A stretch of DNA of 6,417 bases from an uncultured Peptococcaceae bacterium. Its GTDB lineage: Bacteria; Bacillota; Peptococcia; Peptococcales; Peptococcaceae. The notes beneath the pieces were generated by a model. The model saw only the letters and a program-made list of their open reading frames with translations. It searched no databases and had not been told where the DNA came from. Shown here piece after piece: positions 1 to 5,615 of this stretch; within the stretch, counting starts at the first letter, position 1, and each line of letters starts with the position of its first letter. The stretch spans positions 1-6,417 of the forward strand of contig CABVBB010000128.1 of the NCBI GenBank assembly GCA_902496505.1, written 5' to 3'. A program made the translations under genes and the position numbers.

Positions 1-334
1 CGCCAGTCTGGCCATTCACTCGGACGAGGGCTGTCGCTTCCACAGCCATTTCCTCGGGAAGCAGCGTGAATTCCACGGAACACTTGGTCAAAAGCAGCGG
101 ATGACACAGCGGGATGAGTTCCCATGTCCGCTTAGCCGCCATGATGCCCGCCACCTGCGCCACGGCCAAGACATCCCCCTTGGCTGCGGTCTTTTGGGCT
201 ATGGCCGCCATGACCTGCTCACTGACCGTGATGCGCCCTTTGGCAATGGCCTCTCGCTGGGTAGCGGCTTTTGCCCCCACATCCACCATCACTGCATTGC
301 CCTTTTCATCAAAATGATTCAGCTCATTTTCCAT
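1..334 (-). CDS. moaC: Cyclic pyranopterin monophosphate synthase MoaC (3' end outside window)
   Basis: I translated this frame by hand; it has no stop inside the window. It gives 111 residues starting [20 protein letters not shown] and runs off the left edge; MoaC is usually about 160 residues, so roughly the last third is missing. It closely follows the family: REAIAKGRI at 27-35, [20 protein letters not shown] at 52-71, [12 protein letters not shown] at 73-84, and VNGQTG at the edge. K52 and H78 correspond to the conserved active-site lysine and histidine. MoaC acts with the radical SAM enzyme MoaA to turn GTP into cyclic pyranopterin monophosphate, the first step of Moco synthesis. The start ATG 334 has GAGGAG (347-342) 7 bases upstream. 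No moaA is in the window. Confidence 0.95.
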   Translation of the reverse strand, partial: MENELNHFDEKGNAVMVDVGAKAATQREAIAKGRITVSEQVMAAIAQKTAAKGDVLAVAQVAGIMAAKRTWELIPLCHPLLLTKCSVEFTLLPEEMAVEATALVRVNGQTG

Positions 335-341
335 TGTCTCG

Positions 342-347
342 CTCCTC
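342..347 (-). promoter_or_regulatory. Ribosome binding site of moaC
   Basis: GAGGAG on the minus strand, 7 bases upstream of ATG 334, inside the 14-base gap after the stop of the molybdopterin-binding protein. It supports the chosen moaC start. Confidence 0.75.
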
Positions 348-348
348 G

Positions 349-1383
349 TCAGTTCCCTTTACCAAAGCTGCAGTTGGGGTAGCGGCACTCTTCACACTCC
401 AAGCACAAGCCGCCGTTGCCCAGAGCTTTGATCTCCGCTCGGCTGACCCGATCTCGGCTGGCAATGCGCGGCAGGATCAAGTCAAAGACCGTGCTGGCCG
501 CATACATCACGCAGCCTGGCAGTCCCATGATCGGCCGCCCATCAGCGCCATAAGCCAGCATAAACATTGCTCCCGGCAGGACCGGCGCACCATAGGTGAC
601 GACCTCCGCCCCCGTAGCCCTGATCGCTGCTGGCGTACGATCATCAGGGTCGACGCTCATACCGCCGGTACAGAGCACCATATCCACGCCCTGCGCCAAT
701 AAGTCTTCGATAGCCTGCTGGATCATCAGCTTATCGTCATTACACAAGCGATGGGCTGTCATCGTCAAGCCATACTGCGCCAGCTTCTTCACCACCACCG
801 GCGTGAACCGATCCTCGATGCGGCCGTGATAGACTTCGCTGCCGGTAGTGACCACGCCCACCTTCATCGGCTGATAGGGCAGCACTGATAAAAGCGGTGT
901 TTCTCCAGCAGTCCGCTGGATCTCTGACATCGTTTCCTCAGAGATCACCAATGGGATGACCCGCGTTCCAGCCAGTTTATCGCCTGCCTTGACCGGCGAA
1001 TTATTATGCCGGGTCGCGATCATCACATCATCCAGCATATTGACCGCATTGAGCCTGGCAACGTCTACTTTGAGCAGGCCGTCGCAGTCTGCGTAGAGGT
1101 CGATCTTGCCCTCCTTGGGGCCTTTGCTGTACATGTGCTCATTTTGACACAGCTGACGCAATATCTCCGCCGCTTCATCCTCATGCAGCATGCCTGCGGT
1201 CTTTTCCCAGACATACAGATTTTCCTTGCCCAGCTTGAGCAGCACCGGAATATCCTCAGGCGCTACGATATGCCCTTTACGAAAGCGAGCATCCTTGACC
1301 ACACCTGGCACGATCTCGGTGATATCATGACAAAGTACATGGCCGACGGCTTCTTCTGTTTTGATCAATTTCACTTCTGCCAC
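349..1383 (-). CDS. Molybdopterin-binding MoCF-domain protein (MoeA/MoaB-related) with Cys-rich tail
   Basis: A 344-residue cytoplasmic protein. The first ~165 residues begin [17 protein letters not shown] (6-22), as in stand-alone molybdopterin-binding proteins found near hydroxylase genes. Residues 174-310 form the MoCF (MoaB/MogA/MoeA) fold: [10 protein letters not shown] at 175-184, [14 protein letters not shown] at 238-251 and MGLPGC at 286-291. In the family these residues bind molybdopterin and support its adenylylation or metal insertion. The tail [12 protein letters not shown] (327-338) has four cysteines in CxxCxxCx4C spacing, a possible metal site absent from classical MoeA. It is shorter than classical MoeA (about 400). 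The start is GTG 1383 without a good binding site; GTG 1374 (giving MKLIKTEE) lies 8 bases after GGGG and is an alternative. Its stop lies 14 bases before the moaC start. Confidence 0.85.
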   Translation of the reverse strand: MAEVKLIKTEEAVGHVLCHDITEIVPGVVKDARFRKGHIVAPEDIPVLLKLGKENLYVWEKTAGMLHEDEAAEILRQLCQNEHMYSKGPKEGKIDLYADCDGLLKVDVARLNAVNMLDDVMIATRHNNSPVKAGDKLAGTRVIPLVISEETMSEIQRTAGETPLLSVLPYQPMKVGVVTTGSEVYHGRIEDRFTPVVVKKLAQYGLTMTAHRLCNDDKLMIQQAIEDLLAQGVDMVLCTGGMSVDPDDRTPAAIRATGAEVVTYGAPVLPGAMFMLAYGADGRPIMGLPGCVMYAASTVFDLILPRIASRDRVSRAEIKALGNGGLCLECEECRYPNCSFGKGN

Positions 1384-1410
1384 CCCATTTCTGATGATTC
1401 CCGCTTGCTA

Positions 1411-2472
1411 TTACTGTGTCAGTGTCATCGCCTTTTTCTGCTGTGCGCGCTTTTGGATCAACTCTGCAATGATACTGACAGCGATCTCCTCAGGTGTTTC
1501 CGCACCGATCTTAAGTCCAATAGGTGAACACACCTCTGCAAGCTGTTCGCGAGAGAAGCCCTGCTTTTCCAGCTCAGCATAGATCTTGTCCCGCTTGCTC
1601 TTACTGCCGATCATGCCGATATAATACGCCTTGGTGCGCAAAGCCCACTCCAGCACAACGCTGTCATAAAGATGCCCCCGTGTAATGATCAGGATATAGC
1701 TCTTCTCATCGATCGGAAGCTGCGGCAGGTGCTCAAAGGAATCGATCACCCGTACTTTGCAGCCGGGAAAACGCTGGCTATTGGCAAATTCGCTGCGGTC
1801 ATCCAGCACTACCACTTGAAAGCCCACCCGCTTGGCTAAACCTGCTACCTCTTTGGACACATGGCCTGCACCGAACAAATAGATCACGCCGCCATGCTGG
1901 ATGGGATCGGCGATAAAACGCACGTCCGGCACGACCTCGCCATGCAAACCGCCTCGCATTGGCGAGCAGACAGCGGCCTTATCCAGATACTCTGTCTCGT
2001 GAAATACGCCGATTACCTCACCACCAGCCATAGCGAGGAAGAACTGCCGCGGATACGGCGCTTCCAACCGCTGATCCAAGATCGTCACCAGCCAAGCCTC
2101 TTGGCCTGCTTTTGCCGCTTCCGCCGCCTTTTGAAAAATGAGCTGATTATTGGGATCACTGGCATCGATATAGTCCAGGAGCACCTCGCCTGTTCCGCCG
2201 CAGATCAGATCAGCATCAGCTGCCTGTGCGCCGCTCATGTCATAAGCTTTGATCCGCGGCTGATGGTCATAAAATACATCGTTTCTCGCCAGAGCAATGA
2301 CATCGCCCTCCACCGCACCGCCGCCAATGGTGTCATAGATACGATCCTTTAAGATGAGCATCTTGGCCCCAGCTGACCGCGGCGTTGAACCATTTTCGCT
2401 GATGACGGCAGCGTAGACAAAGCTGCGCCCTTCCGCCAAAAGCTCTACCGCCTGTTCAAATAATGTTTCCAT
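1411..2472 (-). CDS. xdhC: XdhC-family molybdenum hydroxylase maturation factor
   Basis: The 353-residue protein has both XdhC domains. The N-terminal XdhC/CoxI domain shows NGSTPRSAGAKM at 27-38, IGGGAVEGDV at 49-58 and the CGG at 91-93. The C-terminal Rossmann domain shows FGAGHVSKEVA at 200-210, VVLDDR at 221-226, ITRGH at 263-267 and YIGMIGSKSKR at 284-294. XdhC proteins bind mature Moco, help its sulfuration and hand it to xanthine dehydrogenase-type hydroxylases. The chosen ATG at 2472 has an ideal AAGGAGG (2486-2480) 7 bases upstream; the frame stays open to an ATG at 2538, but that would overlap the phosphatase gene and add 22 unrelated residues. I recall an XdhC subfamily tied to aldehyde oxidoreductase maturation, which suits this setting. 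It may equally serve a xanthine or purine hydroxylase. Confidence 0.9.
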   Translation of the reverse strand: METLFEQAVELLAEGRSFVYAAVISENGSTPRSAGAKMLILKDRIYDTIGGGAVEGDVIALARNDVFYDHQPRIKAYDMSGAQAADADLICGGTGEVLLDYIDASDPNNQLIFQKAAEAAKAGQEAWLVTILDQRLEAPYPRQFFLAMAGGEVIGVFHETEYLDKAAVCSPMRGGLHGEVVPDVRFIADPIQHGGVIYLFGAGHVSKEVAGLAKRVGFQVVVLDDRSEFANSQRFPGCKVRVIDSFEHLPQLPIDEKSYILIITRGHLYDSVVLEWALRTKAYYIGMIGSKSKRDKIYAELEKQGFSREQLAEVCSPIGLKIGAETPEEIAVSIIAELIQKRAQQKKAMTLTQ

Positions 2473-2479
2473 ATATAAA

Positions 2480-2486
2480 CCTCCTT
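2480..2486 (-). promoter_or_regulatory. Strong ribosome binding site deciding the XdhC start
   Basis: AAGGAGG on the minus strand, 7 bases before ATG 2472. Its first A is the last base of the phosphatase stop codon (TGAAGGAGG), so the two genes are tightly linked. It rules out the longer frame beginning at 2538. Confidence 0.85.
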
Positions 2487-3094
2487 CATATCCAGCACTC
2501 GCCTGTAGACTGCACCAGCCAACCATGCTCCTGCTCAACGCTCAGCCGATTGACGCACCCATACGCCTGCTCGATAGCCAATAGCCCCGCTGGCGGCCGC
2601 ACGCCCCACTGCCACAGCAGCGCCCGATTCAGGCCGCTGTGCGCCACGATGAGCACATCTCCCTGACTTTCTGCCAGGATGGCTGCCAACGCCTGCTCTG
2701 CCCGCTGTGCGCAGCAGGCGAAACTTTCTCCGCCAGGCGGTGCATACTGCCAGATCATTTCTCCCCGCCTGCGATAGGCCTCCGGCCAGCGGCGGCGGAT
2801 CTCAGCAAAAGTCAGTCCATCCCATGCGCCCATATCGATCTCCCGCAGATCGGTCCGTTCACTTAGCGGCAGGGTAAGGGCATCGGCCAAAACCTGCGCC
2901 GTCTGATAGCTGCGCTTCAGATCACTGCTGTACACTGCCCTGATCGATCGCCCGCCAAATTTCTCCGCCAGCTGCGCTGCCTGTGCCCAGCCCGCCTGCG
3001 CTAATGGCACGTCGGTATGCCCCAAGCACGATCGTTCTCCAGAGGGCACTTCCGGCTGACAGTGCCTCAGCAAATATATCGTCCTCCCCATCAT
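2486..3094 (-). CDS. Histidine phosphatase family protein (phosphoglycerate mutase fold, CobC-like)
   Basis: A small cytoplasmic phosphatase of 201-202 residues. It carries the phospho-acceptor motif LLRHC at 8-12 (RHC where RHG is usual), R60 in SSDLKR, the acid E85 in LREIDMGAWDG, GGESF at 121-125, and the second catalytic histidine H152 in VAHSGLNR. The general layout resembles alpha-ribazole phosphatase (CobC), but the lack of cobalamin genes nearby argues against that job. In this setting it more likely removes phosphate from an intermediate or by-product of the radical SAM/ligase module; that is inference. Two adjacent ATG codons (3094, 3091) are possible starts. GAGG at 3102-3099 sits 4 bases from the first and 7 from the second, so the second is favoured. 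It begins just after the ligase stop. Confidence 0.85.
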   Translation of the reverse strand: MMGRTIYLLRHCQPEVPSGERSCLGHTDVPLAQAGWAQAAQLAEKFGGRSIRAVYSSDLKRSYQTAQVLADALTLPLSERTDLREIDMGAWDGLTFAEIRRRWPEAYRRRGEMIWQYAPPGGESFACCAQRAEQALAAILAESQGDVLIVAHSGLNRALLWQWGVRPPAGLLAIEQAYGCVNRLSVEQEHGWLVQSTGECWI

Positions 3095-3095
3095 G

Positions 3096-3102
3096 TCACC
3101 TC
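3096..3102 (-). promoter_or_regulatory. Ribosome binding site of the histidine phosphatase gene
   Basis: GAGGTGA on the minus strand overlaps the ligase stop codon (TGA 3103-3101). GAGG lies 4 bases from ATG 3094 and 7 from ATG 3091, so it favours the second of the two adjacent start codons. Confidence 0.65.
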
Positions 3103-4306
3103 ACCAGCTGGGCCGCTTGCCCGCATAAAATGGTCGATCCTGTCCGCTCACCGGCCTGACCCGTGCCAGCACCGCCAGATCTGCCAGCGCTTCCGACAGC
3201 GGACGCACAGCTTCTGCTGTCGTGCACAATACCTGCGCCTGCCAGCCTTTGGCCGTCCAGTGCAAATCAAAATCCACCACATCCTCCAAAAGCCATAGCT
3301 TTTCCGCTAAGGTCTGCTGCTTGGGATCTGCTTTGCGCCTTTGGATATGATCCAGCCGTTTCAGCAGACTGCCGCAGGGACATTCTCCTGGCAGGATGCG
3401 CGTCAGATCGCCTGTCCGGTAACGCAAAAGCGGCATAGCCTCCCGCGTCAGAGTGGTCAGCACCAGCTCGCCCCATTGGCCGTCTGGCAGCCGCTGGCCG
3501 GTAAGCGGATCGATGATCTCGCAGAGCAAGTCGCTCTCACGGATATGCCGCCCGCCTCTGGCGCTGCACTGCACCGCTCCTCCCAGCCCGCTCTCCGTCG
3601 AACCATAATGATCGACCACATCGCCCCAAAGCCTGCGCAGTGCCTGCTCCACTGGCGGCGTCAAACCATCAGCGCTGGTCAATATCGTCTGTCTGAGGCT
3701 ATTTCTGCCCTGCGTCCGCAGGTAACGCCCCAAGCTGAGCAGATGCCCCGGCAGTCCGACCACAGCATCTGCCTGACTTGCCACCAATGCCGCCAAGCTG
3801 GCAAAATCGGCTTTCAGCGGGGCCGCGACCCCCTCTGCGCCCAATTGGGCCGATCCGCGCAGGATCAGCTGACCGACACCGTCCGGCCGCTGGCTGGGCA
3901 TCATCACCACCACTCTTGCCCCTGGCGCAGCGATCTCCCGCAGACCATACGCAAAGAAATCCACCGTGCGCTTTACATCTTCTGCGGAATAATATAACCG
4001 CTTAGCTTGTCCCGTGGTGCCAGAAGTTTGCAGCGTAACCACCCGCTGGACAGCGCTCTGCGACAGGCAGACCATTGCTTGGCCGTCTTTTGCCAGCATA
4101 CTGTCCTCGATCAGCGGCAGCTGCTCCAATTCTGCAAGCGAGGTCAGCGTCTTCGGATAGTCACGGTAAAAGCGGCTGTGCTCGCGAACATAGGTCAACA
4201 GCTGCTCCAGCTGCGCCAACTGCCACGCCTCCAGCGCTTCTCGTGTAAGCGGCATCGCCAAGCCTGTCTGAGCGGCGGTGTAGTCCTCTACCCAGGAGCG
4301 CCTCAT
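3101..4306 (-). CDS. PaaK-like adenylate-forming (AMP-dependent CoA ligase family) enzyme
   Basis: This 401-residue protein belongs to the phenylacetate-CoA ligase-like branch of the ANL superfamily, which activates carboxylates with ATP as acyl-adenylates, often then loading CoA. Visible motifs are the phosphate loop TSGTTGQAKR at 94-103, HYGSTESG at 233-240, and the adenylate-binding YRTGDL at 296-301 followed by CPCG at 309-312. The C-terminal subdomain is odd: after KRLDHIQRR (316-324) the usual glycine-rich hinge is not recognisable, and the protein ends FYAGKRPSW. Whether K397 is the catalytic lysine is unproven. It matches what I recall as the 'DVU_1553 family AMP-dependent CoA ligase'. 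Start ATG 4306 overlaps the upstream stop (ATGA) with only a weak GGAAAAG site, which suggests translational coupling. Acyl substrate unknown. Confidence 0.82.
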   Translation of the reverse strand: MRRSWVEDYTAAQTGLAMPLTREALEAWQLAQLEQLLTYVREHSRFYRDYPKTLTSLAELEQLPLIEDSMLAKDGQAMVCLSQSAVQRVVTLQTSGTTGQAKRLYYSAEDVKRTVDFFAYGLREIAAPGARVVVMMPSQRPDGVGQLILRGSAQLGAEGVAAPLKADFASLAALVASQADAVVGLPGHLLSLGRYLRTQGRNSLRQTILTSADGLTPPVEQALRRLWGDVVDHYGSTESGLGGAVQCSARGGRHIRESDLLCEIIDPLTGQRLPDGQWGELVLTTLTREAMPLLRYRTGDLTRILPGECPCGSLLKRLDHIQRRKADPKQQTLAEKLWLLEDVVDFDLHWTAKGWQAQVLCTTAEAVRPLSEALADLAVLARVRPVSGQDRPFYAGKRPSW

Positions 4307-5463
4307 GCTTTTCCGCGGTACAAGCTGCGGCCAGTCTGACTGGTCAGATTATATGCGCAGAAGGGAATGATGCCGCCCCGACCATCCACTTCACCGATAT
4401 AGCAGCGTTTCAGCCGCTCCAAGTCGAGATTCCACGCATCTTGAAACAGCATGCCCGACACAGCCAGCGTCTGCTCTTCAAAACGGTTCAAAAAAACATC
4501 GAAGGCATCCTGCGGTTCATTTTTATAGCGATCCATGGGCTGTGGGAAGGTCCAGCGCTTGGCTACTGCCTGCCGCGACTGTTGGGATGATGCGGCACAT
4601 GAGCAGGCGGGCGTCTTCGTCAAAGCGCTCAGCGTGCCATCTGGCATCTGCATAAAATTGCCATGAAAAGAGCAGTAAGCATTTTCCGCGCTGCCGCCTG
4701 CAAAATCTGCTGCCCGCATCCGGCCGCCGGTCTGCTCTTCAATAGCAGCCAGCATGTCAGGGATGGTGAGATGCTGCCGTTTCTCCAGCTCCATTCGGCC
4801 AAAATAACTGACCGGCTGAAAATGCACACCGCGCACTGCAGGCATATTGCTCAGAGCAAAGTCAATGATCCTGCCGATCTCCTGGTCATTGACCCCAGCT
4901 ACCACTGTGGGCACTAAGACCACGCCCAAGCCATTTGCCGCACACTGCGCGATAGCCTGCATTTTTTCTGCCAGCAGCGCCCGCCCACGCAGTTTTTGAT
5001 AAGGCCGCTCGGTGACGCCGTCAAACTGCAAAAATACGGTATCAAGCCCCGCTTCTGCCAGACGTCGCACATATACCTCGTCACTGGCTAGACGCAAACC
5101 GTTGGTATTGAGCTGAAAGAAAGGAAACCCCTTCTCCTTGCCCAAAGCGATGACTTCCGGCAGATCATCACGCAGCGTCGGTTCTCCACCAGACAGCTGG
5201 ATATTAAAGGGCCCTCCCGCAGCCAGCAGGGCTTCCAGCCAGCGGCCGATCTCTGCAAGCGTTGGGTCAGTCGTTTCTGTACCAGCGGCTGCAAAACAAA
5301 CTGAACAGTGCAGATCGCAGCGGCTCGTAAGTTCCAAAAGGACGCAGCACATCTGCTGCTTGTGCTCCGCGCACAGCCCGCAGTCATAAGGGCACCCCTG
5401 CTCTGTGACCGCCCGCTGCGGCAAAAGATCCGCCTGCACCGCAGCGATGGTAGCTTTCTGCAT
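4303..5463 (-). CDS. trsS: Radical SAM protein, TrsS-like (core; gene really extends to 5611 through a frameshift)
   Basis: A radical SAM enzyme that would bind a 4Fe-4S cluster and cleave S-adenosylmethionine; its substrate is unknown. In core numbering from ATG 5463: CPYDCGLC at 24-31 is one CxxxCxxC, CDLHCSVC at 49-56 is the radical SAM CxxxCxxC, and SGGEP at 91-95 is the SAM-binding GGE motif. Further cysteines lie at 264, 287, 289, 354 and 369, the last in the C-terminal IPFCAYNLT. ATG 5463 has no ribosome binding site, and an in-frame TGA lies at 5478-5476, so it is unlikely to be the real start. The N-terminal CxxC module is in another frame at 5611-5444. I recall relatives named TrsS that can be selenoproteins; no in-frame UGA occurs in this core. 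The stop overlaps the ligase start as ATGA. The gene symbol rests on remembered family resemblance. Confidence 0.8.
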   Translation of the reverse strand: MQKATIAAVQADLLPQRAVTEQGCPYDCGLCAEHKQQMCCVLLELTSRCDLHCSVCFAAAGTETTDPTLAEIGRWLEALLAAGGPFNIQLSGGEPTLRDDLPEVIALGKEKGFPFFQLNTNGLRLASDEVYVRRLAEAGLDTVFLQFDGVTERPYQKLRGRALLAEKMQAIAQCAANGLGVVLVPTVVAGVNDQEIGRIIDFALSNMPAVRGVHFQPVSYFGRMELEKRQHLTIPDMLAAIEEQTGGRMRAADFAGGSAENAYCSFHGNFMQMPDGTLSALTKTPACSCAASSQQSRQAVAKRWTFPQPMDRYKNEPQDAFDVFLNRFEEQTLAVSGMLFQDAWNLDLERLKRCYIGEVDGRGGIIPFCAYNLTSQTGRSLYRGKA

Positions 5464-5611
5464 CGCCGTGCCAGATCAGCGTACTGAAGGCACCATGTTC
5501 CGGGCAGACCTTCTCTAAATAAATGCCATCTTCTTTGACCACCCGGCTGGCTTTGATACGCTGCAAGCACTGTGGACAAACGCTTTCCGTATACCCGATG
5601 ATTTGGGCCAT
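5384..5611 (-). pseudogene. N-terminal piece of the TrsS-like radical SAM gene, before the frameshift
   Basis: This reading frame starts at ATG 5611 behind AGGGGA (5624-5619, spacing 7), which lies inside the end of the upstream gene. Residues 1-56 look genuine: CPQC at 12-15, then CPEHG at 36-40 and TLIWHGD at 44-50, the cysteine-rich N-terminal module seen in MoaA-like and Tes-like radical SAM proteins. After about residue 56 (codon 5446-5444) the translation turns into Gly/Ala-rich sequence and stops at 5384. The true continuation is in the +1 frame, so this and the 4303-5463 frame are one gene spanning 4303-5611. Removing one base near 5441 gives a 435-residue protein. I cannot tell whether the shift is a mutation, a sequencing error or recoding. 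Confidence 0.75.
5437..5446 (-). other. Apparent +1 frameshift site within the TrsS-like gene
   Basis: On the coding strand the site reads CGC TGC GGT G. Upstream, residues ending SYHR fit the radical SAM N-terminal module. Downstream, QADLLPQRAV leading to GCPYDCGLC is one frame over. Dropping C5441 gives SYHR-W-V-QADLLPQ and restores a continuous 435-residue protein; dropping G5440 also restores the frame, with C in place of W. There is no homopolymer longer than two bases at the site and no slippery motif I recognise. Confidence 0.65.
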
Positions 5612-5615
5612 TGAC

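Noticed and set aside
271..702. Plus-strand open frame of 143 codons
   Set aside because: Antisense to the start of moaC and the 3' half of the molybdopterin-binding gene; a shadow of those coding regions.
1384..1410. Possible terminator or promoter in the largest intergenic gap
   Set aside because: Only 27 bases, with no inverted repeat, T-run or recognisable -35/-10 pair.
1006..1527. Plus-strand open frame of 173 codons
   Set aside because: Runs across the 5' part of the molybdopterin-binding gene and the 3' end of xdhC in antisense; translation shows no family features.
1861..2352. Plus-strand open frame of 163 codons
   Set aside because: Antisense to the XdhC gene, whose both domains are intact; no recognisable protein features.
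2473..2538. Longer XdhC start at ATG 2538
   Set aside because: It would overlap the phosphatase gene by 53 bases and add residues unlike the family, while ATG 2472 has an ideal AAGGAGG site.
2486..3094. Cobalamin synthesis CobC assignment for the phosphatase
   Set aside because: The fold and motifs are shared, but no cobalamin gene is nearby and every neighbour points to molybdenum cofactor maturation.
3341..3997. Plus-strand open frame of 218 codons with a run of five histidines
   Set aside because: It lies wholly antisense to the PaaK-like ligase, which has clear family motifs; the composition is what the reverse of that gene would give, and no ribosome binding site or homology is seen.
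5088..5579. Minus-strand open frame of 163 codons in the third frame of the radical SAM region
   Set aside because: It overlaps both real frames of the TrsS-like gene and its translation has no radical SAM motif; only the other two frames carry conserved sequence.
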